From Simmondsia chinensis (taxonomy: Eukaryota > Streptophyta > Magnoliopsida > Caryophyllales > Simmondsiaceae), in the NCBI GenBank assembly GCA_018398585.1, contig JAGTTD010000003.1, positions 8,688,637 to 8,752,636 of the forward strand: a stretch of DNA of 64,000 nucleotides, in the 5' to 3' direction. Positions within the stretch are counted from its first letter, which is position 1. Each line of letters begins with the position of its first letter. The notes beneath the pieces are model-generated. The model did not search any database. It saw only the letters and a program-made list of their open reading frames with translations, and was not told where the DNA came from. Below are positions 19,780 to 30,822 of this stretch, one piece after another. The translations under genes and the position numbers were made by a program.

Positions 19780-20950
19780 GTGACTGTCAGTGTTGAGAGG
19801 AGCCCTAAACCTCAAGAAACAATTGAACATATGGACCTATCTAACTACCAACTAGCTAGGGATAGGGAGAGGAGAGAAACTAGGGCACCTGTTAGGCTAG
19901 GTTATGCTGATTGCATAGCCTATGCCCTAAACACTGCTTTAGAATATGTTGAGTCTGAACCTCTCACTTATTCTCAAGCTATCAAAGGGGCAGCCTCTGA
20001 ACAATGGCTTAAGGCCATGACAAAGGAAATAGAAAGCCTCAAAAGGGACAAAACCTAGGCTTTAGTTACTAAACCTAAGGGTAGGAAGTTGGTAGGTTCT
20101 AAATGAATCAATATACATTAACTGGACTCCCAAGGTTCAAGGCCAGATTAGTTGCAAAAAGTTTTTCACAAAAAGAAGGGGTAGATTACATTGAGACATT
20201 CTCTCCTGTTGTTAAACACACCACCATAAGAATCCTTATGGCACTGATTGCTAAGTTCCATATGTTTTTAGAACAAATGGATGTTACTACAGCTTTCCTT
20301 CATGGTGAGCTGGAAGAAGAGATTTTTATTACCCAACTTGAGGGTTTTATTGAACCTAGCTGTGAGGAACATGTTTGTCTACTCAAAAGGTCTTTGTATG
20401 GCTTGAAACAATCCCCTAGGCAGTGGTACAAACGTTTTGACCAATTCATGATGAGGAGGGGCTTTAGTAGATCAATTCATGACACTTGTTTTTACTTCAA
20501 ACATGCTGATACTGATGATGCACTATGTTTATTGATTTATGTTGATGATATGCTCCTGGCTAGAAAATCTATGAACTATATTAATGATTTAAAGCTAATG
20601 CTTTCTGCTAAGTTTGATATGAAAGATCTAGGGAAGACCAAGAAAATACTTGGTATGAAAATTACCAGGGATCTTACTGCTGGAACAGTGTATCTGTCAC
20701 AATAAGGGTATTTGGAGAAGGCAATAAATAGGTTTAATATGTCTGATTATAAATTTGTTAAGTTGCCCTTGGCAAGTCAGTACAAATTTTCAGTTGAACA
20801 GTGTCCTTCTAATGAAATGGATAAGAAACAAATGGAAAGGGTCCCTTATGCCAATGTTACAGGTTCCCTAATGTATGCTATGACTTGTACTCAACCAGAC
20901 TTAGCTTGTCCTTTAAGTGTCCTGTCTAGGTTTATGAGTAACCTAGGAAA
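19780..20950 (+). pseudogene. copia reverse transcriptase
   Basis: The N-terminal block YSQAIKGAASEQWLKAMTKE (about 19,972-20,030) leads to a stop at 20,056 (KT-stop-ALV, where KTWALV is expected). A frame change follows, then FKARLVAKSFSQKEGVDYIE, DVTTAFLHGELEEEIFITQL, SLYGLKQSPRQWYKRFDQFM and the active-site IYVDDMLLA (about 20,536-20,562; both Asp intact). The frame runs to a TAA at 20,703 and continues in the same frame through NVTGSLMYAMTCTQPDLACP. It copies element RNA into cDNA in live relatives. Confidence 0.87.
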
Positions 20951-21500
20951 AGAACATTAGGAAGGGGTTAAGTGGTTATTAAAGTACATTAAGCAAACCT
21001 ATAAGTTAGGACTTACCTTCAGTAGGACAGAAAGAGACCTTAGGTCGATAGTTTACACTAATTCTGATTTTGGGGGAGATTTAGATAAAAAAAGGTCAAC
21101 TAGTGCTTACCTTTATACTCTAAATGGTGGAGCCATCTGTTGGAGATCAAAGCTACAGTCTATGACTGCTTTGTCATCAATAGAGGCTGAATTCCAAGCC
21201 CTAATCGAAGCTATAACAGAAGTTATCTAGTTGAAGGGCCTGTTGTCTGAAATTAATCTAGATTATGGGCCTCTTGTACTGTTTTCGGACAGTCAGTCAA
21301 CCCTTGCTTTGTGTAAAAACCCAGTTTATCACGATAGGACTAAACACTTAGCTATTAAGAGAAGCTTTTGTGAATGATATGCTAGAACGGAACACGGTTG
21401 AACTGCGTAAAATCTGTACTGATGTAAATCTAGTGGATATGGGCACTAAGAATGTGACTTTGAATAAATTAATAAAGTTTATTAATTTAGTTCAAAGTGA
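20951..21500 (+). pseudogene. copia RNase H and pol C-terminus
   Basis: After a TAG at 20,958 (H-stop-EGVKWL; Trp expected) the frame gives GVKWLLKYIKQTYKLGLTFS, YTNSDFGGDLDKKRSTSAYL, GGAICWRSKLQSMTALSSIE and VLFSDSQSTLALCKN. These are the usual copia RNase H blocks with Asp, Glu and Asp present. Another TAG at 21,228 replaces an expected Trp. The end (HLAIKRSFCE-stop, about 21,345-21,378) is frameshifted, so the last ~40 residues are lost. Noncoding sequence and the purine tract AAGGTGGAGAAT follow. Confidence 0.82.
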
Positions 21501-21591
21501 TTGGGATCATGGGTGACCAATCATGTGAGTATGCTCCTTATTACTAGGGAATGTTTAGTAGTTAGCTCATATAGGCACCAAGGTGGAGAAT

Positions 21592-22580
21592 TGTTGTGTT
21601 AGTGGTCCCTATATGACTTAACTATGACATTTATTAAGTTAGTCAAGTATTGCTCAAGTATTATAGATCAAGTAGAATCCGGCATACATTGTATTTAGTA
21701 TATGTAATATTGAGTGTCATATGTTGTAAATAAGAATATGTACAAGGGTAGATTTATATCAGTTTAAATCTGGTCATTGAGGAGATTGACCATAATGCCC
21801 CTGCCCATATGCTATATTTACCTGCCCGTGATATTCCCGTTGCTGCCCGAAGCTTGCTCTGGAAGCTTCCTTATCTGGTTTAAATGATGGGGACACGCGT
21901 CACCCATCTGTTGCCCCTGATTGTGTTTGTTTTGGATAATCACCACCGTTGATTGCTTTGAGATGAATGGCTAAGATTTGCACTGCAGCCTTGCATTGGA
22001 TTGCTTTGCCCCATGTGTATATAAAGGACCCTTTCGTTAGGGTTTTCCTTACGGTGTGTCTTTTTCCCTGAGTTTTCTTCTCTCTCTTCAACAATGCTCT
22101 CTCTCTCTTCTTCCTGAGGCGATTTTGAGGCAAATTTGTAGATCCGCGGGAGCTAAGACTTGCATGTTCAGATCTTGTCATCTTAGAGCTTTGAGAAGCC
22201 ATTAATGGCTTCTTTGTGAGTATCTCTTCTTCATTTTGGTTTGTGGTTGTACGGTAAAGGTTTCTAACTTAAGAACTTTGAGATCTGGTTGTATTTTGTT
22301 GTTGTCTTGGTGATTTGGTCTGTAATAACTTGAAACTTGACTATAGTAGAGAGACTTCTCTAAAAATAGGGAGCTGTGGAGTAGGTCCTTATTTAAAGGC
22401 CGAACCACATAAATCTTGGTGTTCTTTGTCGTGTGTGTGTTGATCTTTCATTTGATACTTATTTTACTACAGTTACAGGTTTAATCTTAGATGTGAATGC
22501 CTATAATAATATTAAATAAAGTTGCTTTAAGATCTGAAGCTTTTTGTTTAAGATCCGAAGTTTTTGCTACTCAAACTTGA
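21592..22580 (+). repeat. copia 3' LTR
   Basis: It starts TGTTGTGTTAG after the purine tract AAGGTGGAGAAT (21,580-21,591). A TATA box GTGTATATAAAGGACCC is near 22,014. Its end, TTTTTGCTACTCAAACTTGA, has drifted from the 5' LTR's ...ACTAAAACTCAACA. It is uninterrupted and so shows the empty site for the solo LTR in its partner. ORFs 21,900-22,408 (minus) are shadows. Confidence 0.85.
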
Positions 22581-23019
22581 TTATAGTGAAGCATTTTTTT
22601 TTATTTGTACATTCTTTCGTTAAGAAAGCAAACACAACATATTACTACTCCAAAGAAATTGCCACATATAGAAGTGTGCATACTGAAGCCATAAAAAAAA
22701 AAATTATTGCTATTTTTAAGGTTAAAATATTAATTTTAGAATTTTTTATTTTAAAAAATTGTGACTATTATTCAATACAAGCTATATCACTACTCTGACA
22801 ACAATATTAGAGCCATAAAATAAAATTAATCTAAAAATCCGTCGCAAAAATTGCATGAAGTTGGGACCAAAACTCTAACAACACAGAAGAATAACAAGGC
22901 AAGGGGAAACACTCACCCCTCAAAACTCACAAAATTCCACTCTGTCCAAAGATGATAATGACATTTTATATTTTGACACCCTGTGGTTTGACCTAAGATG
23001 CGTGTTACATTAACTTTTT
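22581..23019. other. noncoding left edge of unit A
   Basis: AT-rich sequence matches 38,205-38,648 in unit B (ATTGCCACATATAGAAG, GCATGAAGTTGGGAC, AACACTCACCCCTCAAAACTC). It ends in the T run that is the target duplication of the G element. No gene. Confidence 0.6.
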
Positions 23020-23414
23020 TGATGCAGTGCGTAACTGTAAAATTTGGGAACGGAAATGTTCAACAACCTTCACTCAAATTTTATTACGAAAATAAGAAAA
23101 CAAAGGGGAAAAAAGTTACTCAATTTCTCACAATCCGAAAGAGAGAGAAAACCCTAGAAAATTGATATTAAAATCTGAAAATTGTAAAAGCTGCTAAAAC
23201 CTAGATCTCCTCTTCTTTAAATGGGATGACTTAGAGTAAAAGACTAAAAAGACAACTATAAATAAAATCTGAAAAATAAACCTAATCCTAATTGAAATCA
23301 AGCTCTTCCTTCAGCCGTGTCTCTATGCTCCGCGTCCCCATACCCACTAACACTTGTACCTGTCAAGTAGTACCCGCCAATTGACCCGCCAAGCCTTATT
23401 GACGGGCTACATCA
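23020..23414 (-). repeat. 3' LTR of element A
   Basis: TGATGCAG to CTACATCA on the plus strand (CTGCATCA mutated by one base), 395 bp. It includes GTTCAACAACCTTCACTC, TCCTCTTCTTTAAATGGGATG and CCCGCCAATTGACCCGCCAAGCC. The integrase reading frame from the right ends inside it at 23,396. Confidence 0.85.
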
Positions 23415-24500
23415 CCCTTCCCAGGATGGAGAGAATTCGCCCTCGAATTCATTGGATGATCAGTACGATCGTCGCCACCAAAGTAAAGAACAAGGTGCTT
23501 AACCTTGAACACGTCAAATGTCCTCATACCAGGTGGAAGCTGAAGATGATAGGCGTTGTCGTTGATCTTCTCAAGTACCATCAAGGTATGATCTTGCGAG
23601 CTGTCAGCTTACTGTACTCCCACTTCAAAAATTGTTCCCTCGTCAAGATTTCCCAAACCTTGTCGCCTACTTGAAATCTAACTGCACGGCATCTCTTTTC
23701 ACTTGCCGTTTTGTATTTGGTGGTAGCTTCCAACAATCGAGCTCTGGTTTGCTCATGGACATCTCTAAGGGTAGAGATGAAGTCTTCCGCCTTTCCGTGA
23801 GGATGAGCTAAATATAGAATATGCGCCAAGTCTATCGGAGATCGTGGCACAAAGCCATAGATGATTTTGAATTGCACGAAACTCGTACTTCTATTAAAGG
23901 AGCTGTTGTAGGCGAACTTAGCATGGTGTACCTTCGCCCCCCCATCCCCTAATGTTATCAGCAATAAGGCATTAGATGAGATTGCCTAATGAGCGGTTGG
24001 TGACCTCGGTTTGTCCATTTATTTGAGGATGATGGACTATGTTGAAGGTAAGAGATGTATTCGCCATCTTCCATAATTCCTTCTAGAAAGAATTAACGAA
24101 CCTGACATTCCTATCGGAGATGATGCTAATAGGCAACCCATACAACTTGTACCCTCTCGGAAGTATAGTCCTGCCACATGTATGGCATCAGCATCCTTCT
24201 TACACCTGATGAAGTGTGCCATCTTTCAGAACCAATCTACCACGAAAAATATCGAATCAATGCCTTCTCGTGCCCGTGATAATTGCAATACGACGTCCAT
24301 ACCAATGTCTGCCCAAGGCTGACTCGGAACTGTTAGGGAAAGGCTTAGACCTGCGTTGGTGACTCCGCCTTCTAAGACTAGACAAATGTGGCAACATCTA
24401 ACAAATCTCTCTACTTCTTTCGGCAACGAAGGCTAGTAAAAGTTGGCGTTAATGAGCTGTAGATCTTGTCCTGCCCCATGTCCCCCTCATTGTGTTTCTC
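23396..24500 (-). pseudogene. integrase, segment S1 of element A
   Basis: From 5' to 3' on the minus strand: the zinc-binding remnant and GLSLSLTVPSQPWADIGMDV plus RAREGIDSIFFVVDWF (24,226-24,426), AHFIRCKKDADAIHVAGLYF (24,037-24,222), AKFAYNSSFNRSTSFVQFKI (23,581-23,964), then KINDNAYHLQLPPGMRTFDV and NSRANSLHPGKGDVARQ (23,396-23,584). The last frame crosses the purine tract and ends inside the LTR. Breaks lie at about 24,225, 24,030 and 23,580. Divergent from S2. Confidence 0.75.
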
Positions 24501-24511
24501 CTTAGTGATCT

Positions 24512-25472
24512 TTAGCCATAGACCTGAATTCGGAATACAAATTTGGCTCCCTTTGAAGCGAAATCCTTCATGAATGAAATATCTGAGAGCAGAGCCGGAT
24601 TGGGAATTTCGTTATATATCACCCAAGGTGGGATCACGTTCATATGTTCCGCCAACTGCTCAAATCTAGTTATCGTCACTCTGCTCTGCGACAAGATAAG
24701 GTTCGGCCTACTTAGTGCGTCCGGCACTTTGTTCAAAGTGCCAGACTTATTTTTTACTACAAAGTGAAAAAGCTCAATATTGCTTGCCCACTTGGCGTGT
24801 TGATGTGATAGCTTGTCTTGGCTATTTATGTACTTCAATGTGACGCTATCAAGGTACAATACGAACTCTCTGTTGGTGAGGTTGGACTTCCATTGCCTCA
24901 GTGCCCTAACTACTGTGTAGAACTCAATGCTGTTGGCAGAGTAATTCAACTTACTACCATTTAGTTTCTCGCTGAAGTATGCTATTGGTCTCCCCTTTTG
25001 GCTGAGAACGGCACCTATTCCAATTTTGGAAGCATTAATGTGAAGCTTGAAGTTTTTTCGGAAGTCGGGTAAAGTCAACAACGCTGCCGTGGTAAACCTC
25101 ACCTTGATTTCTTTAAAGGCGCTAGCTGCCCGCGGAGTCCCAGAAAGGAACTCTCCTTCATACAGTCTGTGATTAGCGCCATCACTTAGCTGAAGCTAGG
25201 CACGAACCGCCAATAAAAAGATGCCAATCCATGAAAGTCTTGACTTCCAATTTTCTTGGGTGGTGGCCAGCCCCGTATTACTGTTATCTTCCCCTCTTCA
25301 ACTGATATACCATCCTTGGACGCAACAAACCCAAGGAAGGTTACCCTGTCTCCTATGAACTAACACTTTTTGAAGGCGGCGAATAGATATTATTTCCGCG
25401 AGGTACTAAAAACATCCCTGAGATGCGCCAAGTGCTCATCTCTGCTCTGGCTGTAGATCAAGATGTCGTCAT
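24512..25472 (-). pseudogene. RNase H and distal RT, segment S1 of element A
   Basis: A 196-codon open stretch (24,512-25,102) contains LHINASKIGIGAVLSQKGRP (the first RNase H Asp reads Asn), NSIEFYTVVRALRQWKSNL, LDSVTLKYINSQDKLS and KNKSGTLNKVPDALSRPN. Upstream, 25,103-25,472 encodes the connection and palm end in broken frames. Its complement ends at the DDILIY sequence, where homology jumps abruptly to integrase (25,473). The RT N-terminal half is thus missing from S1. Confidence 0.75.
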
Positions 25473-26538
25473 GTTTGCCCAAACCTTGTCGCCTACCTAA
25501 AATTGGATTGCCCGATGTCTGTTGTCACTTGCCATTTTGTATTTGGCAGTAGCTTCCAGCAGTCGAGCTCTGGTTTGCTCATGGACATCTCTGAGGGTAA
25601 AGATGAACTTTCCGCCTTTTCATGAGGGCGAGCTACATCTAGAATAGGCACCAAGTCTATTGAAGATTGTGGCATAAAGCCATAGACGACTTTGAATGGC
25701 ACGAAATCCATACTTCTATTAACGGAGCTATTGTAGGCGAACTCGTCCTAGTGTAGCTTCGCCCTCCATCCCCTAATGTTATCAGCAACAAGGCATTGAA
25801 AGAGATTTTCTAATGAGCAGTTGGTGACCTCGGTTTGTCCCTTCACTTGAGGTTGATGGATTGTGCTGAAGGCAAGATATATATTCGTCATCTTCCATAA
25901 TGTTTTCCATAAATAATTGACGAATCTGACATCTCGATTAGAGATGATGCTAGCTTGCAACCCACGTAACTTGTACACCTCTTGGAAGTATAGTCCTGCC
26001 ACATGTATGGCATCAGCAGCCTTTTTACACCCGATCAAGTGCCCCATCTTTGTGAACCAATCTACCACGACAAATATCTAATCGATGCCTTCCCATGTCC
26101 ATGGTAGTGCCAATACGGAGCCCATACTGACATCCGCCCAAGGCTGACTCGGAACTTGTAAGGGAAGGTATAGACCTGCGTTGGTCACTTCGCCTTTTGA
26201 TACTTGACAAATGCGGTAATGTCTAACAAATCTCTCTACTTATTTCCACAATGAAGCCAGTAAAAGTTGGCGCTAATGAGCTGTGGCGTCTTCTTCCACC
26301 CCATGTGCCCCTCGTTGTGTTTCTCCTCAATGATCTTCAGCTGTAGACTCAAATCCGAAATACAACGTTGGTTCCCTTTGAAGAGAAATCTATCATGGAC
26401 GAAATATTTGAGAGCAGAGCCAGATTGGGAATCCCGCCATATATCACCAAAGGTGGGATCACCTGCATACTGTTCCGCCAGCTGCTTAAATCTAGTTACC
26501 ATCACTCTGCTCTACGTCTAGATAAAGTTCCGCCTACT
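25473..26538 (-). pseudogene. integrase, segment S2 of element A
   Basis: The second integrase copy. KIIEEKHNEGHMGWKKTPQL and ANFYWLHCGNK (26,236-26,505) form the H-x-H...C zinc-binding module. MVDWFTKMGHLIGCKKAADA (about 26,010-26,068) starts the catalytic core, and VPFKVVYGFMPQSSIDLVPI is at 25,493-25,711. The C-terminal GPY-like part is absent because the copy is cut at 25,473. Multiple frame breaks. Confidence 0.75.
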
Positions 26539-26646
26539 TGTTTTCCTTGCTCTTGTTCGAGTGGGTTCAGGTATCGCTTTGTCGAGTGGCCTGCTTGTTC
26601 CACGGCTCGGTCGCTAATTATCTCAAAAAAAAAAAAAAGGTTTTGA
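26539..26646 (+). mobile_element. short retroposon 3'-end insertion with A-tail
   Basis: About 108 bp, TGTTTTCCTTGCTCTTGTTC ... CGGTCGCTAATTATCTC(A)n, interrupts the RNase H region of S2. It is flanked by CTACT at 26,534-26,538 and 26,647-26,651. Neither S1 nor element B has it. Related tails ending GTCGCTAAYTATCxA(n) lie at 37,640-37,757 and, more diverged, at 36,900-37,003 and 49,830-49,938. It looks like a truncated LINE or SINE 3' end. Confidence 0.65.
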
Positions 26647-27760
26647 CTACTCAGTGCATCTGCCACTTTGTTCAAAGCAGTAGACTTATTTTTAACTACG
26701 AAGTGAAAACGCTGAATATAGCTTGCCCACTTGGCGTGTCGATCTGATAGCTTTTCTTGGCTGTTTATATACTTCAATTCAACGTTGACAAGAACTTTTG
26801 GTAAGTGAAGGAAGACTTCCATTGCGTTAGCGCCCTAACTACCGCGTAGAACTCAATGCCGTAAGTGGAGTAATTCAACTTACTCCTATTACGTTTCTCG
26901 CTGAAATATGCTATTAGCCTCCCCTCTTGGCTGAGAATGGCACCAATTCCAATTTTGAAGGCATCAGTGTGAAGCTCAAAGGTCTTTTGAAAGTCGGGTA
27001 AAGCCAACACCGGTGCTGTGGTTAACCTCCTCTTGATTTCTTTAAAGGCACTAGCTGCCCCTGAAGTCCAAGAAAATGAACTCCCCCTTCATATAGTCCA
27101 TGATTGGCGCCATCACTTAGCTGCAGTTAGGCACAAACCGCCGATAGAAAGACACCAATCCATGAAATCTCCTAGCTGCGCCAATTTTCTTTGGCGGTAG
27201 CTAGTCCCATATTGCCACTATCTCCTCCTCTTCAGCTGATATACCGTCCTTGGACACAGCAGACCCATGGAAGGTTATCCTGTCTCTTATGAACTCACAC
27301 TTCTAGAGGACGACGAATAGTTATTACTTCCGTAATGCACTCAAGACGTCCCTAAGATGCACCAAGTGCTCATCTACACTCTGGCTGTAGATTAAGATGT
27401 CGTCAAAGTAGACGACGATGAATTTCCCAATGAATGGGCGAAGTACCTGGTTCATAAACTGCATGAAGGTACAAGGTGCATTCGATAACCCGAATGGCAT
27501 CACTAGCCACTCATACAATCCATCCCGAATCTTAAAGGCAATTTTTCACTCATCTCTTGGTGAGATGCAGATCTGATGATACCCACTCTTTAAGTCTAGC
27601 TTGGTGAACAACTTCACATTTTGTAGTTGACCAAGTACGTCATCCCATCTTGGAATAGGGAATCGATAACATACAGTGATTTTGTTGATGGCTCTACTGT
27701 CCTCACACATCCGCCAACTATCATCCTTTTGGTGTCAACAGAGTCGGTACAGCATAAGGA
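26647..27760 (-). pseudogene. RNase H and reverse transcriptase, segment S2 of element A
   Basis: RNase H: TDAFKIGIGAILSQEGRLIA (26,774-27,010) and KYINSQEKLSDRHAKWASYI (to 26,640), shifted relative to each other near 26,795. RT palm: [20 protein letters not shown] and [20 protein letters not shown] (27,324-27,518) with the FDD pair intact. The fingers region continues to about 27,720 (complement [13 protein letters not shown]) with frame breaks. It would copy RNA to cDNA. Confidence 0.78.
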
Positions 27761-28097
27761 CTTAAGTTCTCCTTGACAAAGCCCTTTGCGAGAAGCTCCT
27801 CCACTCTGTGTCTTAACTCCTCATGTTCTGATGGACTCATACAGCAATGAGGGCTATTCGGTAAGGCAGCACCTGGCATCAGGTTAATGTGGTGTTGTAT
27901 GTTTTATAATGGCAGTAGTGTATCAGATAATTCCTTAGGAAAAACATCAGCACACTCACTCAACGAGGCAGTAACCTTAGTCCATATCTCCCCTAGGCTT
28001 ACCTTACTCTCCTTTCCAATCAACATGAAGATGCTCTTGGTGCTGCCAACAACCTTGGCGAACATAGCTCGTCCTTTAATACTTGGGTTCTAAGCTG

Positions 28098-28560
28098 TTA
28101 AAGCTCTCGATGCCTCCTATCATATTGCCACAGGTGCCTTAACAACAGATGGCAAGCATCCATGGTGACCACGTTACACCAAAATCCATCCTTACACTTC
28201 GACCCAATCGAAAAAATGACCAAGTATCGTCTAGACTCGGTTACCTGGTTTCCTTCCTTGAGCCATGAAAACTTGTATGGGCTTGGGTGAGCTTCCATCT
28301 TCAACCCCAGCTTGGGGACTGCCTCTTTGGAGATTACGTTCTTACAACTTCTCAAGTCTATGACCATGCGGCATACTCTATCGCCAATGGTGCAGGTGGT
28401 CAAGAAGATGTTATTTCTCAGCCTTCCATCTCCCTGCTCTTCTCTTGGCACAAAACAAGCATGCCTAACCACAAGGAGACGTCCTTCGTGACCTTCCCCA
28501 ACATTCTCTTCTAGTGGCACCAACCCAGCCTGGGTTTCTCCCTCACTAGCCCGGCCATCT
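28098..28560 (-). pseudogene. protease domain, element A
   Basis: This is the C-terminal half of a 279-codon open stretch (28,098-28,937). RLRNNIFLTTCTIGDRVCRM, VIDLRSCKNVISKEAVPKLG, LKMEAHPSPYKFSWLKEGNQ and VVTMDACHLLLRHLWQYDRR form a Ty3-type retropepsin. The active-site triplet, normally DSG, reads DLR (near residue 197), so it is catalytically dead although the frame is open. Element B shows DLG at the same place. Confidence 0.8.
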
Positions 28561-29711
28561 TCTCCGTGGAATTCCTTGATGAAAAGGCCCTTGCCAAGTC
28601 TGTCACCCTTACGGCACTCGGCAGCACAATGGCCCATCTCTCTATACTTGAAGCAACGGGTTCTTGAAGTCCCCGCCAATTCCTGAGTAACCTGTTTACT
28701 GGTATTGCCAACTAATGGTTGTTCCTGGTGCTCTGAATTTGCGGTGCCTTCATTTTGGTATCTTCTGCCAACCCATGCTCGCCAGGCCCTACCAACTTGG
28801 CGACACCTTTGTTGCTGCTCAACATTTATGGCTCTATGGCTTGCCTTCGAGATGGAAAAGATGTCGAACACATTCAACACCTCCTGTATGAACTCCTTCG
28901 ACCCACCAATATAGCGATCCTCCAATTGCTCCCCCATCTCCTCATGTTATTCCTGGCTACTAATGAGTATGGAGTCCTTCAACCCACCAATGTAACGATC
29001 CACCAATTGCTCCCCTGTCTCCTCTAAGTCATTCCCGATGACTAATGAGTAGAACTCCGCTATGTACTCTTCTATGGATCTAGAGCCTTGACATAACCGT
29101 TACAGACGTTGCTACATCACCTTGGCGTGATTGTGAGGCAGGAAGGCACCACTCATATATTTCTTCGTCTTCTCCCACGATTATATCTTTACCTTTCCCT
29201 GATAAAGCCGCATATGCTTCATCATGTTGCAACTAGGCGGCTACTCTACCTCGTAACCTGGTAGTAATCATTTGCGCCTACTTCCTCTCTAGCACCTCCT
29301 CGAACTTGAGAACCTCTTTACTGCGACAAGCCAATCCCAGAAATCCTCCTGGCGTCCTCTTCTATTAAACTCCGGGATTTCGATCCGAAGACTGGATTCC
29401 CACTTCCGGCCATCAAAATCGACTGTGTTTCCAGTTTGCAGGCGGGGCCTCCTCGGCTTTCGATCCTGTAATTTAGCCTTTGGAAATGGGTTTCGGAAAC
29501 TCCCATCCTTCTCGTCTTCTTCACCTCCTGTCGGTGGGTGTTGGGGCTGGGTTCCCGGCGCTTGCTCGGTATTTACCCCCAATTGAATCAAGCAATGATT
29601 GATTCATCGGAATTTCTCCTCCATCGCCTCAAACCACCTCTTGTTCTTCCATTGTCTAACTCGCTAATAAACTTCTCCAACAGTAGCGTACCTCTGTCGC
29701 CCACTGGCCAT
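28561..29711 (-). pseudogene. gag of element A
   Basis: It starts at the ATG at 29,711 (MASGRQRYATVGEVY, then a stop). Capsid blocks are in shifted frames: RIEIPEFNRRGRQEDFWDWL (29,289-29,591), then DRYIGGSKEFIQEVLNVFDI at the start of the long 28,098-28,937 frame, followed by the zinc-knuckle region RCFKYREMGHCAAECRKGDR. The knuckle has the second Cys changed to Tyr. An extra ~70-bp direct repeat (ACTCCTTCGACCCACCAATAT and AGTCCTTCAACCCACCAATGT, 28,891 and 28,971) duplicates the capsid end. Confidence 0.75.
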
Positions 29712-29742
29712 CTTAAAAGTTATTCTGAGCTCTGATACTAAT

Positions 29743-30138
29743 TGATGCAGAGCGTAAGTAGAAAATTTGGGAACGGGAAAGTTCAACACCCTTCCTTTAA
29801 ATTTTATTATGAAAATGAGAAAACAAGGAGAAAAAATTTACGCAATTTTCTACAACCTGAGCAAGAGAGAAAGCCCTAAAAAATTGATATTAAAATCTAA
29901 AAATTATAAAAGCTACTAAAACCCTAGATCTCCTCTTCCTTAAATAGAGGAGATAATTGACTTAGAGTAAAAGATTAAAACTATAAATAAAATCTAAAAG
30001 CTAATCCTAATCCTAATTGAAATCAAGCTCTACCTTTAGTTGCGTCTCTATGCTCCACGTCCCCATACTCGCCAACACTTGTACCCGCCAAGTAGTACCC
30101 GCCAACTGACCTGCCAAGCCTTGTTAACGGGCTGCATA
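29743..30138 (-). repeat. 5' LTR of element A
   Basis: TGATGCAGAGCG to GGGCTGCATA, followed by the TTTTT target duplication. Next to it, 29,728-29,740 is the mutated primer site. It is closer in sequence to the right LTR of element B than to its own left LTR (for example GATGCAGAGCGTAAGTAGAAAA in both right LTRs). That agrees with the duplication having copied an already inserted element. Confidence 0.85.
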
Positions 30139-30822
30139 TTTTTATTAACGATAAACTTTATAGACAATTATATCAAGCCCTATATACCTATTATAAAAAT
30201 TATCTTCATAAAAGAATGAAGTACAGTCAATGTTTCGAATTTATGAAGTACAATCAATGTTTCCAATTTCTGTGGGTTTTTTTTTTTTTTGCTTTTTTTT
30301 GTTTTTGTGAAATTTTATTATTTTTCTGGGAAAAATGCTCTTTTACTAAAAAAAAAAAGGTTTTTTTTTTAGTTTTTATAGGATATTTTGCTTAAACAAT
30401 TGTACAACAAACCCAGTGTGTTAAGGGCTCTTGCATAGCAGGGTCGGGGGTGGGATATACGCAACCTTACCCCTTCCGGTTACTACCTTAGAGAAAGACT
30501 GTGTCCAAAGACTCCTAACCTGAGATAGCAAGTATATTTATAATTTTAAATTAAGTCAATAATTGTTTGTTCCAAGATTCCTCAAGAAAAATAGTATTTT
30601 CCTTTTGAAAGAGAACCAAAATTAAGATTTTTTGGGAAAAAATACCATTATTTTTAATTTATAAAGAAACTATTATTAAAAAATAATTATTTTTACAGTA
30701 TGATTAGATATATCTCCCGAGAGATCTTGTGAGATTGCGATCATTTTCATTGGAACTTTTCTCCATTTACTTTGGCAACTCACTACCCCTAAATGCATGA
30801 AAAAAAAAATTCAGTAAATTTT
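30139..30822. other. noncoding, poly-T/A runs; contains a minus-strand SINE
   Basis: 30,139-30,255 matches unit B (43,620-43,735). From about 30,255 the sequence is private to A: T runs near 30,278-30,303, A/T runs near 30,350, a SINE (next entry), then AT-rich DNA up to the Harbinger-like element. No gene. Confidence 0.5.
30397..30525 (-). mobile_element. SINE, second copy, reverse orientation
   Basis: The complement reads GGTTAGGAGTCTTTGGACAC, AAGGTTGCGTATATCCCACC, GACCCTGCTATGCAAGAGCC and GGGTTTGTTGT, in the same order as the SINE at 3175-3354. It is more diverged and has a short TTG tail. The target duplication is not obvious. Confidence 0.65.

Larger units (their letters stand above)
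15967..22580 (+). mobile_element. Ty1/copia retrotransposon (Tork/Tnt1-like), full structure, inactive
   Basis: The order is 5' LTR (15,967-17,461), primer site (17,464), gag, protease, integrase, RT, RNase H, purine tract (21,580-21,591) and 3' LTR (21,592-22,580). The integrase-before-RT order is diagnostic of copia. The gag wording (FDGRNDISLWKLKMKAILM) and INT/RT motifs resemble the Tnt1/Tork lineage, judged by eye. The LTRs share long near-identical stretches, so insertion is not ancient, but pol has several stops and at least three frameshifts. A solo G LTR sits inside the 5' LTR. Confidence 0.88.
23020..30138 (-). mobile_element. Ty3 family G element A, mosaic with duplicated pol
   Basis: Minus strand. 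LTRs are at 23,020-23,414 (3') and 29,743-30,138 (5'), with target duplication TTTTT at 23,015-23,019 and 30,139-30,143. The internal part is abnormal. Integrase, RNase H and the distal RT (segment S1, 23,415-25,472) stop at the FDD region, then integrase starts again (segment S2, 25,473 onward) and continues normally through RNase H, RT, protease and gag. S2 resembles element B more than S1 does (for example AACAAGGCATTGAAAGAGATT in S2 and B against AATAAGGCATTAGATGAGATT in S1). This points to recombination with another family member. Confidence 0.82.

Noticed and set aside
28891..29010. CRISPR-like or regulatory repeat
   Set aside because: Two ~70-bp similar blocks are a local duplication of gag coding sequence (ACTCCTTCGACCCACCAATAT region), not an array.
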